DNA of 64,000 bases from contig JAKCWG010000856.1 of assembly GCA_021464415.1 (NCBI GenBank), positions 186,001 to 250,000 on the forward strand, read 5' to 3'. The notes beneath the pieces were generated by a model, which searched no databases, had not been told where the DNA came from, and saw only the letters and a list, made by a program, of their open reading frames with translations. Origin of the DNA: Lonicera japonica (taxonomy: Eukaryota; Streptophyta; Magnoliopsida; Dipsacales; Caprifoliaceae). The stretch's first letter is position 1. Every line of letters starts with the position of its first letter. Made by a program: the position numbers and the translations under genes. Shown in pieces: positions 20,861 to 31,226 of this stretch.

Positions 20861-22576
20861 TTACTGATGGTTTTGAGGAGACGGGTCTGCTATCTTTCCT
20901 GCTTGGATAAGGTCCTGAATAGCATGCCGAAGAGCCATACAATTGTCGGTCGTGTGTCCCATATTCTGATGGTATTCGCATGTTTCATTAAGGTTCCAAT
21001 TAGTGGGAACTGGATTGGGTATCGGCCGTGGGTTCATCGGATAGATCATTCCTACATCTTTCAATTCCTTGTATACTTTGCTTAATGGACCTGGCAGTTG
21101 GGAGAAATTCCTTTTCATGTGTCTGACTCGGTTAACCCCCCTATTATTGCTGTAATCCTGGTATCCCGAAGGAGAAATATTGGTGACTCTGGTGAAAGGA
21201 TTGGCAGAATAGTCAATATTGCTCTGAACAAAAGGGTTGTATGTTGAAATCTGGTTCGCAGCCGGGGTTGAAGATTTCTTGTACTGTGCACTTGAACTTT
21301 TTACTTCAGTTTGTTTAGCCAATTCTTCTTCTATCTCATTTCCCACATGCAACAAGGCTTTGAAACGGCCAAAGAATTGGTGACCCATCTTATTTCGAAT
21401 TTCTACTTTCAGATTCTTGACGATCATTCCCAATTGCTCCTCTTCATCCATCCGTTCCACCATTTGTGCAGCGAGTGCCGTCCACCTTGTGACAAATTCA
21501 CTCAAATTTTCATCATCCTTTTGTTTTGCCATTTCAAGATGTTTGCGAGTGATCTTTAATTCCTCGTTCGTCTTGTATTGGGCAATGAACTCGTTCACAA
21601 TACTGGTCCATGACTGCACCCGATGTTTCTCTAATCCCAGGAACCAACTTTGGGCTGGACCGGCTAGAGTTAAATGAAAAGAGTTAGCTAACTCAGCCTC
21701 ACCTATATCGTAGATCTTCATCGCCCGTACATAGGATTTTAAGTGCAACTCTGGTGGCGTTGTTCCTTTGAATTTCTCTATTGCAGGCATCTTAAACCCA
21801 ATAGGATAATGGGCTTCTGGGTATAGATTATAGCTCTGGAGCCGTGTCAGGTCGTTTGATCCCTCGGCTACCTTCTGGGTTAAGGCTTTCAATTGTTCCT
21901 TAAGCTCATCTAAAGCCTTATTCCTTTCCGAAATCACCTCTTGTGGAAGAATGGCATCACCCTGCATACTCACCGGATGCGGAATAGGGTCGTAGTATGG
22001 ATCATGATAAGGATGATGTGGTGGTTGCCATTGTTGAGCATGTTGGGATGCTTCAGGTGGAACTTCTTGGTGTAGCCAATTCTCAATTAGATCAGGTCGC
22101 CTATATGGAGTATGTGGTTCAATAGGAGTTGGAATATCGGAGTGAACAGATAGTGGCGCGGGTGGTACAAGTGGAGCCTCTTTTATTGGCTCATTCACAA
22201 TTGGTTGACCATGAATAGATGGAGGCATAGGTGGTGCAGGCGGTGTCCCTTTTGTTGGCTCATTCATAACCCGTCGACCTCTGTCTATCTCCTCCAGCCG
22301 AGCCTTGGTGGTTCGTTGATCATCTACTAGCAATGCTAGGCTCTTGCTAATGTCCCCAAGCATTCGGTACATCTCTTCCGGGGTTGGTATGGTTATAGTG
22401 GCTGACCCTAATACAGTGTTTGTTGGATCCACAGAAGTATGCCCTGGTGGCATTCCCCGATTAATATTCTGCTGAGACACCCCTTGATTTTGGTAGGAAG
22501 GACCTGGTGGCAAATCCACTGCAGTGAAAGAGTTTCCAGCGACCCTATTCGAAGTTTGTGGCGGTTGTTGTTCCAT
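20861..22576 (-). CDS. gag: Gag polyprotein of the nested element, frame intact
   Basis: Capsid-nucleocapsid protein that forms the particle. The chosen ATG (22574-22576) begins MEQQPPQTSN; the frame also stays open upstream to about 22711 (45 more codons), a shared leader peptide WAGRD-TGRLVR also seen in the outer element. About 571 residues. The N-terminal 200 are Pro-rich. The capsid (Retrotrans_gag) domain is at roughly 280-420, with FHLTLAGPAQSWFLGLEKH, then IVNEFIAQYKTNEELKITRK, then ENLSEFVTRW. Near the C-terminus is a CHHC-type knuckle CEYHQNMGHTTDNC followed by MALRHAIQDLIQAGKI, typical of the Tat group. It ends at TGA/TAA 20861. It is the only long intact protein in the window; selection for it in a pol-less element fits a TR-GAG. 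Confidence 0.92.
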   Translation of the reverse strand: MEQQPPQTSNRVAGNSFTAVDLPPGPSYQNQGVSQQNINRGMPPGHTSVDPTNTVLGSATITIPTPEEMYRMLGDISKSLALLVDDQRTTKARLEEIDRGRRVMNEPTKGTPPAPPMPPSIHGQPIVNEPIKEAPLVPPAPLSVHSDIPTPIEPHTPYRRPDLIENWLHQEVPPEASQHAQQWQPPHHPYHDPYYDPIPHPVSMQGDAILPQEVISERNKALDELKEQLKALTQKVAEGSNDLTRLQSYNLYPEAHYPIGFKMPAIEKFKGTTPPELHLKSYVRAMKIYDIGEAELANSFHLTLAGPAQSWFLGLEKHRVQSWTSIVNEFIAQYKTNEELKITRKHLEMAKQKDDENLSEFVTRWTALAAQMVERMDEEEQLGMIVKNLKVEIRNKMGHQFFGRFKALLHVGNEIEEELAKQTEVKSSSAQYKKSSTPAANQISTYNPFVQSNIDYSANPFTRVTNISPSGYQDYSNNRGVNRVRHMKRNFSQLPGPLSKVYKELKDVGMIYPMNPRPIPNPVPTNWNLNETCEYHQNMGHTTDNCMALRHAIQDLIQAGKIADPSPQNHQ

Positions 22577-23590
22577 ATCAGCTGGCGTATCCGGTCGAAC
22601 CAATCTACCAGTGCTATCTCTTCCGGCCCAAATGGAAGCCAGATCGAATATAAGTCTTCGAAAGGAGAAAAGGACAAATCCCGATGTGTATAGAATATTT
22701 CCCGGAAACAAAAGAAAATATGAACTTCTAATACTTGCCAGATTCCCAGAAATACATCGATCGAGACGACGCTAAACACACAAAAAGTTTTTCTTTAGGT
22801 GAGATCAAAAGCAGACCAACGGCGACAACTTGAGAGCCCCATATAGCGGTAGGGTAGGAATGGAATTCCATGGGTTCCCTGACCGTCTATAGTTTTGGAA
22901 AATCATTTTAAAAAGAGCTTTCTGAAAAATCATTTGAAAACACGGGAAGATCTCTCCTCATGAGTCGCTTTGTTCATGGAATCAGGGCTTTCGCACACTA
23001 GATTCTCACGACTGTCGGTCATAAAAACAATGCAGAAAATCTTTGTGTTCTAAGCTGACTCCCCTATATGCAAGCGTGGCTGAAGAGGGTAAGGTTTAAG
23101 GCTCCCTCCTATTTGGCAGGTCTTACGATATACCTCAAGAGCGCAGATACGTGTAAGGACCTTTTGATATACATCCCGGGTACGTGAGTGTTCTCGTCAC
23201 TCGATATACCTCGGTAAGTACTTGGCCAAGGAGAGTGGTCCCAGGCGCTTTTGGCTAGTGTGGACCCGCAAGTCCACGGCCTAGTCACGACTCTGGTCCC
23301 GAGGTTAATAGGGTAAATTTCACACTCGCGAAAATGCATGATAAGACGTGAGTGCGTGCAAAATAACAATATGGCAGTTCATTATTGATCAATGCTTTAG
23401 GGTTTGTTACTGTAATTTACACAATTTTAATTATGAAAAAGATTTTCCTCACATAATTACCAAATAAAGGTATCAGGGTATCCACCTAGATGGCTTCTAT
23501 GTTATCCTAGGACTAAGGCTTGCAACCCTATATCTAATAAATAATAGGAATTAAACATATGATCCATTATAACAGAGCTTAGTTCTCGAC
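22577..23590 (-). other. 5' leader of the nested element
   Basis: Untranslated leader between primer site and gag. Plus-strand 23164-23252 (TTTTGATATAC, CCGGGTACGTGAGTGTTCTC, GTCACTCGATATACCTCGG, CTTGGCCAAGGAGAGTGG) is almost identical to 28947-29024 in the outer element, although their LTRs are far more diverged. A role in RNA dimerisation or packaging is a natural guess. Confidence 0.6.
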
Positions 23591-23610
23591 ATCCCCAGCG
23601 GAGTCGCCAC
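23591..23610 (-). other. Primer binding site of the nested element
   Basis: The minus strand reads GTGGCGACTCCGCTGGGGAT immediately after the 5' LTR. It matches the tRNA-Arg-type primer site reported for Ogre/Tat elements (from memory). It sits flush with the LTR end TCACA. Confidence 0.8.
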
Positions 23611-24777
23611 TGTGAGAATCCGGACCCGCGACCCGGGATAGGAGAAAAGAGTCCTCGTTCTCCGTTTTATTTGAAAACGTGTTTTGTAGAGTCGCCAGTT
23701 TGTTTTACAAGAAAACAAACAAAAGATCGTACGAAGGATAATTCGAAAATGAACTATCTTTCATACGTTTGAAACCAGAGATTTATTTTGAAAATTGACT
23801 TTGCTAGGGTTCGGGAACTATGTTACGAATTGGGAAGGTGTTAGGCACCCAATTCGCCCTTTCGATCTCTTAATGGATCATGCATCTAATTCCTATTTTA
23901 GATATCTTGCAAGTAGTTCGAATGGTTTTCAGAATGGTCCTTTCCGGATAAATTCAGTTTAAAATAATATTTTGAAATCAGACTCGAGCTTTGCGAGCGC
24001 CTACGTATTCATTCGTAGAATGAAATGAAATCAGAGTCTCGTAGTTCCATTCTTTTGGAAACTGTTTTTGTATTTTTGTTTGTTTTGAAAATGTGTCAAA
24101 ACAGGTTTTAGATTTCTTTTAAAACTTAGAAAGGATTTGTTTTGAAAGCAATGAACTTCTTTGCAAGTTATCTAATTTTCTGTATTAAAATTGAAATTAA
24201 ATGCAGTATTGAAATTAAGGAGGGTTGTAGAAAGATGTACCTGATGCGCTTGAAGAAGAAATAAGAACCTTGCCTTGATTGCTCCTTTCTCTCTCTAGAA
24301 CTTTCTCTTTCTAGAAATTCTCTCTCTAAAACTTTCTCTCTCTAAAACTTTCTCTCTCTAGAAATTCTCTCTCAGAATTTCTCTAAACTGACTCTCTAAT
24401 AATTTTGACAGAGTTTCTACTTGCTAAAAACACTATTGAGTGTTGATGTCCCTAAATGAGAGCCCAAGGGTCCTATTTATAGCAAAAATCTCACCAAAAA
24501 CGCTCCAAAAGAGGCCAATCGCAAAGGGTAGCCGCAGGGCGTGCGGCTAGGTGCCAACCGTACGGTTGGGGAGCCAACCGTGCGGCTAGGGAAGGAGCCA
24601 ACCGTGCGGTTGGGAGCCCCGTCCTAGTAAGCGAAGTGGCGACAAGGTTGCGATTAATTCCTAACGCGCTCAAAAATCAGGATTTTTCCTAATGGCCTCT
24701 TGTATGCATGATGACTCAAGACTTGATGCAGAATGCTTGTTAGGTTCACACGAAAGTCGCGGATTGGGGTGTTCACA
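23611..24777 (-). repeat. 5' LTR of the nested element
   Basis: Mate of 15439-16601 with the same TGTGAGAATCC and GTTCACA ends. Palindromes are CCAACCGTACGGTTGG (24554-24569, perfect) and CCAACCGTGCGGTTGG (24598-24613). They lie just upstream of TATAAATAGG on the minus strand (plus about 24472-24482). One extra CT-rich unit of about 18 bases is present, and one GCGTGCGGCT unit is missing, relative to the other LTR. Confidence 0.95.
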
Positions 24778-25660
24778 CTCTCACTTTCAGGGACCATTCA
24801 GGCGTAAGCTTTCTTAATTTCTGCTTGACGGGCCTAAACCCCGGCTTGGTGTGTATTTCGTGCATGACTATTTGGCTGTTCAAACCTGGCATATCTGCAT
24901 AGGATCAGGCGAAGATATCCACGTACTCATTCAGAGTTTATGTGAATTCTTCTCTTTCTGTCTTACTTAGACTTGCCCCAATACGGACTTCTTTCCTTTT
25001 CTCTTTCGTCCCGAGATTAATTACAAGAGTGTCTCATTCCTCGCTCTGTATACGCTGCTCCTCCCGTTCAGGGTATTCGTTTAGTCTTTCCAACTCCATA
25101 TAAGCAATTACAGAATTAACATTAATAGGATAACGCAAAACAGAGTTTTCTTCATTGATAATAGTGTTTACAGGTACAAGTTTAAAAAGCGAATCTAGGA
25201 GTGACTCCTTCCTACCCTTACCCTCACTCTTATCTCTCACCCTTATAATTTCACTCTTTCCCCCTTTTCTTGGTAATCCAGATCAGCGTGTATCAAGTGT
25301 ACAGGGTCGTCTCTTGGCTCGTCATCTCCTAGAGCCATGATGTCGAAGAGATCTCCAATCAGTTCTTCCTCTTCATCTTCCTTGTCTTCATTTTCTTCTC
25401 TCAGACCGATTGTTAACTTGGTGGAGAAGCTGTGTATAGTGTTTTCCTTGAGGAAAAGGTCCTCTTCACAGAAGATTTCTCATCCTAGAAGGTTATCTCC
25501 ATCACTGTTTCTCCAAGGCTCCTGAAAGCCGTAAAAGGGGAAGTCCTCTCCTTCTTTAACAAAAAACCCATTCAGTGAGCTAAAACTTGGATAATGATGC
25601 CCTCGACCCCTGTTCTTTTAGTTTTCTTCTCCGGTGTGCCGGTACCCCAACCCTTCTCTT
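24778..25660 (-). pseudogene. Protease-RT linker and 5' end of RT of the large element
   Basis: At the insertion edge the minus strand reads HTKPGFRPVKQKLRKLTPEW and SLKVR, the segment that in Tat RTs precedes EEVMKQ. The partner GDEVMKQLSVGFLRV lies at 15360-15436 on the other side of the nested element. The rest is an acidic linker with several stops (open part 25034-25240). Confidence 0.75.
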
Positions 25661-27115
25661 TCACGCCTCGTCACTGGTTCTAAGGCCTGAAGTAATCCTG
25701 ACTGCCCCATTCCTAGACTGGCTCCAGGTAAGTATTTCATCATCCTCAGCATATTTGTGATTTGGTGCTGAGATCGGGGATATTATCAGGGGTAGATACT
25801 CGATTCTCCGGGTGGTGAGGGCTTGCACTTGAGGCTCGTAAGAAAAGCCTCCCAATTGTATGCTTTGACTCCCGATGCCCAATACAGGTAACTCTAGATC
25901 CGCCAAGGTCCTTTCAGGATCTCCTTGGATGGCGATTATATTCCTTTCGAACGGTATCTTGATTTTCTGGTGTAAGGAGGAGGGGAGTGCTCCTATGTCG
26001 TGTAGCCATGCTCTTCCCAATAGGGGGTTAAAACTAGAGGGAATGTCTATGATTTGAAAGTCGACCGGAAAGTTTTCAGGATCGACCATGAGATCTAGCT
26101 TTAGGGAACCCAGAACGGCCTTTCTAGTGTTGTCATAGGCTCTAACAGTCACAGCTGACGGAGAAAGTTTTGAGTATAAGATATCCAGACATTTGGCGGT
26201 CTTCAAAGGGCAGACATTTATGGTTGACCCATTGTCGATGAGGACCTGTGGCAAGATTTTTTCTCGGGTCCGGACAGTAATATGGAGAGCCAGGCTATGT
26301 TTCTTCCCCAATGGAGATAAGTCTTCATCTGACAATGACAGACTTCTTTGGACTGTAAGGGACCCGATCATGTTTGGTAGTTGTTCTGGTGTGGAATTTG
26401 GTGATATGACGGCCTCATCTAGGAGTTTGATGAAGGCGGTCCTGTGAGGTTTGGAGGGAACTAAAAGGCCCCAAATGGTGATGTGTGCCTGAGTTTTCTT
26501 CAATTGTTCCAGTACTCGATCTCCTCTTATTTCCTTAGGAGGTGGTGATTTCTTGGCATCCATTGGTGGTGGCTGGTATACCCTCCCTGAACGAGTAATT
26601 TGTTGTATCCAAAGGGATGCTGGGTCTGATCCCTCTGAGATTTCTGATGATTCTGGCTCTGCCGACTAACTGAAAGTCTCGGAGGAGGTTTTTGTCATAC
26701 AGATTGTCTCATTGGGAAGGCCTCAGGGTTTCCATGGTTGTTTCTTCTTATCCTAGATCCATCCTATCCCAGATTTTCCAGGATTGGTTGTGATTTTAAG
26801 TGGTTGTGAGATCCCCTGATTTGCTTTTCCTAAACCCTGTCCGGGTAGGAAGTTTATTTTAGCCATCCATTGGTCAATTATCGAATTGAGGCCTGGGGCC
26901 ACTTGAGCCTTTTTTTGCGGCACAACTGGTGACTTGTAGGCTGGGTCATCTCGGATGAGTCCCACGAGATCAAAACTTTCTTCATCAGTGGTTAAAGCGT
27001 TAATTCCCGCTGGTGGAGCATGGTTGGGAAGGGGGTGGTTAGTAACATTGGGCCCCGCCGGGTGCGGGGATAGTTCCGACTTCAATGAGGTCCTGGATAC
27101 ATGGCGAAGAGCCAA
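25661..27115 (-). pseudogene. G-patch-like segment and aspartic protease of the large element
   Basis: The segment at 26753-27115 contains INFLPGQGLGKANQGISQPL, the G-patch-like stretch found between gag and protease in this group. The protease follows (25661-26563, 300 codons): active site VLIDNGSTINVCPL, then a flap region, then FNPLLGRAWLHDIGALPSSL and KIKIPF. Asn-Gly-Ser after the catalytic Asp is normal for this lineage. It would process Gag-Pol. Stops between 26563 and 26753 break the fusion. Confidence 0.85.
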
Positions 27116-27117
27116 TC

Positions 27118-28587
27118 AGCGTTCTGTGTCATGGCCCAGTGCTTGATGGTATGCACAGTTCTCGTTCATTCTTCAGGTGCTAGGAATAGGGTTTGGTAAG
27201 GGGCGCGGGTTGAGTGGAGTGATCGGTCCGACTTTTTGGAGTAGTTCTAGGCTTTTGACCAGGGTAGTGGGAAGGGTGCAGAAGTTTCTTCTTTTCTTGG
27301 CCTCGGTGCTAGAAGAGTCTCCTTGTGCAGGCCAACTCATCGGAGGGGCTTGTTGTGACTATTAAAATGGGTTTTGTTGATATGGGTATGAGCTTAGTTG
27401 TTCTCCCTGTGTATGAGGCTTTCTTGGTATTGGTTTCTGCCTTCTTGCCAATTCTTCCTCTACTTGCGACCCCATACTCAACAGGGCTCTGAAGTGTGAG
27501 AATACATGCTTTCTAATGCAACTTAGTACAGCTGGAGTGAAATTCTTCTGTATGATGTCCAACTGTTCTTCTTCATCGTGTGACGAAATCGCTGAAGCTT
27601 TCTTTCTCGCCTTGCTTGGCCATTTTCAGGTGTTTATGGGTAATTTTCAAATTCTCGTTGGACCCGTATTTGGTCATGAACTCCTTGACGATATCTCCCG
27701 AAGTTTTTGTGTGGTGTCTCTCCAAATCAAGAAACCATCTCAGGGCAGCCCCCGTGAGAGTCATGTGAAAAGCTTGAGCCAACTCCGGTTCTCCATAACC
27801 GGACACTTGCATAGATCTGATGTAGGATTGGAGGTGAGTTTTCAGGGGTGTGGTTCCTGTGAATTTGGTGATAGAATGGAGCTTGAATCCCTGAGGTAGT
27901 CTTGCTTCTGGGTAGAGGGAGAAGGCATTCATATCTGTGATCTCGTCTGCCCCTTTTATTAGGGAAATCCCCCTTTGTAGAACCTCCATATGCTCTTTCA
28001 GTTTCTTCATTTCTTCACTCTTTCTTGACACCTCGTCGGGCTGTTCTCGAGCTATAACCGATTCTGCATAAACTGCCCAAAGTCGGTTGATGTCTGGGTA
28101 TTCATTAGGAGGGGCTATTGGGGCTGGTGGTGGAATAGGTGTTGTGGGGACTTGTGGCCATGGCTGGTATTGGGGGTCAAGGCCCTGCTGAAGTTGCGGC
28201 CAGATGATGGGTGGCTCTTGTTGTTGGTAAGTGGGGCCTGAATTCGGGGCCCATTGATTCTGATTGTTGGGATCGGTCTGAACGAGACCGGCCATGATAG
28301 AGCCTGTTTGGGGGTGGATTGGTTCCTTGAACTGGGGGAAGTACTTGTGATGACTGTCCTTGGTTCGGTTCTCGATTCGGTGGTAGTAGTTCAAACCCTG
28401 GTGGTGCGGCTCGTTCGGCTGACAACTTTTCTATTCTAATTCGGGTACCCTGTTGCTCATTCGTGAGGTTTGCTAGATCCGTACTGACGGTCACTAGCAA
28501 ACGATGCATCTTGGCTAAAGTTGGCTGAGCTGCAGACGCCTTGGCTAGGCCCTAATCTGTCTCTTGATTCTCGCGTCCATCGGCCAT
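27118..28587 (-). pseudogene. gag: Gag of the large Gypsy element, several frame breaks
   Basis: The start MADGRENQETD (ATG at 28585-28587) meets a TAG after 11 codons. The N-terminal Pro/Gln-rich part is at 28177-28509 in one frame. The capsid domain is at 27573-28394 in another (LTGAALRWFLDLERHHTK, VKEFMTKYGSNENLKITHKH, ESFSDFVTR). A third segment at 27362-27562 carries KHVFSHFRALLSMGSQVEEE. The knuckle near 27150 reads CAYHQALGHDTER, with the last Cys lost and a stop next to it. It corresponds to the intact gag at 20861-22576. Confidence 0.87.
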
Positions 28588-29322
28588 TTCGGGTGTACTT
28601 TGTCTTACTAGTCTTCCGGTATGATCTCGACCGGCCCAACCTTCCAGACTGTCGTTTGTTTTGCGGCTGTAGATGAAACCACGTGGTGAAGATGAAGGAA
28701 GACTACGATGCGACTCGATTTTTGCCAAAAGAACCACCAAAAAAATGCCGAGAAAAGACTCGGGTTTTTTAAAAAGGTGTTGTAAAGTAAGCCGTAAGGT
28801 GGTACATCCCCTACGGCTGTTTGACAAGTGTTTTAGAAGACTCGATCTTATATGCAGCGCATGTGTACGAACGGTTAAGGCTTTAATCTCCCTCCTATTT
28901 GGCAAGACCTTGCGATATACCCCAGGGGCGGGTACGTGCAAGAGTCTTTTGATATACTTCCCGGGTACGTGAGTGTTCTCGTCACTCGATATACCTCGGG
29001 GGCGTACTTGGCCAAGGAGAGTGGAAGTAAATGCTTTCAGTTTATGTTGGCCCAAGCAAGCCAACTCCCTACTCACTTATAATACTTCCGAGGGTTTGGG
29101 GTAATTTCACACTCGTAGAACCAATGCATGATTTGTGAAAGTGCGTGAAAGGCTTTGAAAGGTTGGTTTCACAAATATCATTATCTTTATTACGCATTTT
29201 TTGAAAACTTCCATTTTTAGAAAAAGGTTTCTTCTCAATCAATTAACACAAGTAGGGACAGCAGTAAAAGCAGATATTCAACAAATAAACAAAAGTCCAC
29301 ATATAAGAGTCTAGTTTTCTAA
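28588..29322 (-). other. 5' leader of the large Gypsy element
   Basis: A 735-base leader. Plus-strand 28905-29024 is the block conserved with the nested element. It has two copies of a GATATACC...CCGGGTACGTG type motif. An open frame through this stretch (28552-29076) ends in the conserved WAGRDHTGRLVR just before gag, but the upstream part looks accidental. Confidence 0.55.
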
Positions 29323-29343
29323 TGTCGCCAGCAGAGTCGCCAC
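29323..29343 (-). other. Primer binding site of the large Gypsy element
   Basis: The minus strand reads GTGGCGACTCTGCTGGCGAC directly after the 5' LTR. It matches the nested element's site except at a few positions. Confidence 0.78.
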
Positions 29344-30688
29344 TTTGAGAATTCGCAAATGCGACCCCCGGGTCTTTACACATTTGTCTGCGAAACCAGG
29401 ATTCTATAGGGTTCAAAAACTATATTACGGTTTGGGAAGGTGTTAAGCACCCATTCCGCCCTTTCGGTCTCTAGTGGTCTTATATGTTTATTTTATGTTG
29501 AAAAACTTGGATGCTTTTACTGACAATCTACTACTTTCCAAGTGAAAAACCCTAATTTCTGAGAAAAAAAGGATAAAAACCTTTGTATTATGAGATCCGA
29601 TGTTTTATTATTATTGAAAGATATAAATATAAATGACAAAACCTTTAATTTTGAAAGAGTGTCCCATACTATTTCCCCAGATAATGACGATTTTCTCGTG
29701 TTGTGATTACTTTTGTAAAAGTTCGGATTTTGTATCGGGACTAATTCAATATGGAACTAGAACTCTTTGAGGAGAGCTTTATCAGACATGTCGCAGTCTA
29801 TAGAAAAGATAGGATATGTTGATTTTAATTCCTAGATAAGTCTTATCAGTCCGGATTTTGAAAACAGAATTTTGTCCGAATGATAATATACGTATACTTC
29901 TGATTTTGGAAATGATTTTATCAGGGTCCTTTGTTTTGAAAATGGTAGACTACTTTGTAACTTGGCAATAAGTTTATTCAAATAAAACGTGGACTAAACA
30001 ACAGGAGTAAAACAAGTACACAGATATATAATTTAAATACTAGAAGAGATTTTCTTTACCTTCCCGACGAGAATAATAATGATAAGAAAGAAAATATAAT
30101 GCGGCAGAGAGATCTCTGGCGATAATGATCTTTTCATTCTTCAGATATTTTCGAGAATGCGATTCCAGAGACGGGACACGTCGAGTGTCGGGAATGGATT
30201 CAATAATTACTCAGAAATAAGATTGTAACAGAAAATACTTGACGAAAGATTAGAAAAATCAGGTATAAGCCAATGATTCTCCAAATCCAAGCTGCTGTCC
30301 TTGAACCCTTGGGGGTGTTGGCTTATTTATAGTGGTGGGAGTAATATGTCGCGCGACACTTCCCCAAAAGGGGCATATGTCGCTCGACAATGTGTCCAAT
30401 ATCGCGCGACAAACGGCTGAAGTGATGTCTCTGACATACTGATTTGTCAGAGAGTGGATGGTCGGGGTCAGAGGGGTTTGTCGTGCGATATAGGAGTGAT
30501 TGTCGTGCGACATATCAGTGATTGTCGCGCTATGTCGCGCGACAATCCCACTTAAAAACAGGTTTGTTGGCCAACAACCCTTTCGGGGTAGTTTCGGGTG
30601 CTCGGGTGGGTCCCGGACTCCAAAAAAAAACAGTAGTTCTCGAAGGTCGTTAGGGTTCTTGCGGGGGTCAGGGATCGGGGTGTCTACA
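29344..30688 (-). repeat. 5' LTR of the large Gypsy element
   Basis: 1345 bases, plus-strand ends TTTGAGAATTC (expected TGTGAG) and GGTGTCTACA. It lacks about 190 bases found near the start of the other LTR. It has an additional cluster of palindromes. The inner half aligns with 2521-3810 with several percent divergence. Confidence 0.92.
30324..30545 (-). promoter_or_regulatory. LTR promoter: TATA box and palindrome array
   Basis: The minus strand has TATAAATA at plus 30324-30331. Directly upstream are TGTCGCGCGACA (30347-30358), TGTCGCTCGACA (30378-30389), TATCGCGCGACA (30400-30411), TGTCGTGCGATA (30479-30490), TGTCGTGCGACA (30501-30512) and a compound copy at 30522-30545. At least six sites lie within 200 bases, spaced 21-32 bases in the proximal group. 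Confidence 0.7.
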
Positions 30689-30693
30689 ACATT

Positions 30694-31226
30694 ATAAATT
30701 ATAGAATATCAATTGTGATACTTTTGTTTTATACGTTATGCATCTATTGCCCACTTTGAGTCAATTCATGTTTAAGAAAATATTGATTTCAAAGTAATTT
30801 TGTTGAATATAGGTTTTGATGTAGGCTTTTCACATAACTTGTCACATTGATTTGCGTACTTTTTTATAACCTATTTTTTAATGTTAGTTTAGCACGATGA
30901 TCATGTTAGAAATAGGAAATTGAACAACTATATACTATCTTTCAAATTAAACTTCAAGCTATTTAATTATGTAACTAATCGATGGTGAAAAATACTAAAT
31001 TTTTATTGTATTACATTTATTGTATTTCATATCCAATAAGCTTTTTATTGTTCATTATTTAGTTCATAGAAACTCACAGCTCAACATTTGTTATGTTTCT
31101 CAACCTATAATCTTATTACTTAATTTGCTCAACTAGCTGTACGGATGAAATATTATTCAAAATAACATAATGTTTCTATACACTGTAATTAATATTATTG
31201 AACCTCATGTGATTTCAGTAATTTTT
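30694..31226. other. AT-rich spacer between two LTR insertions
   Basis: I see no gene, repeat or motif here. It is the original target DNA of the large Gypsy element. Confidence 0.6.

Larger units (their letters stand above)
15439..24777 (-). mobile_element. Nested gag-only Tat-type element (TR-GAG-like), 9.3 kb
   Basis: LTRs are at 23611-24777 (5') and 15439-16601 (3'), 1167 and 1163 bases, with about 15 substitutions by eye plus small indels, so the insertion is recent. It keeps primer site, leader, an uninterrupted gag frame and polypurine tract, and has no protease, RT, RNase H or integrase. The sequence after the gag stop aligns with what follows integrase in the large element, as if pol had been deleted. 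It presumably moves using enzymes of related elements. It interrupts the RT gene of the outer element. The flanks do not show an exact 5-bp duplication (GCCAC left, CTCTC right). Confidence 0.9.
2291..30688 (-). mobile_element. Tat/Ogre-like Ty3/Gypsy element, nested composite, 28.4 kb
   Basis: This LTR retrotransposon lies on the minus strand. LTRs are at 29344-30688 (5') and 2291-3810 (3'), flanked by ACATT. The primer site reads TGGCGACTCTGCTGG next to the 5' LTR, the tRNA-Arg-type site known from Ogre/Tat elements. Domain order is gag, G-patch-like segment, protease, RT, RNase H, a second (archaeal-type) RNase H, integrase, which is the Tat arrangement. Two plant-mobile-domain genes lie in antisense between integrase and the 3' LTR. 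Removing the 9.3 kb insertion at 15439-24777 leaves about 19 kb, in the range of giant Tat elements. All pol and gag frames are broken. The two LTRs differ by several percent by eye and by indels, so the insertion is older than the nested one. Confidence 0.93.

Noticed and set aside
28552..29076. Open frame of 174 codons upstream of gag as an extra Ogre-type ORF1
   Set aside because: It runs through the conserved non-coding leader, is out of step with the nested element, and lacks any ORF1 character; only its last dozen residues are conserved.
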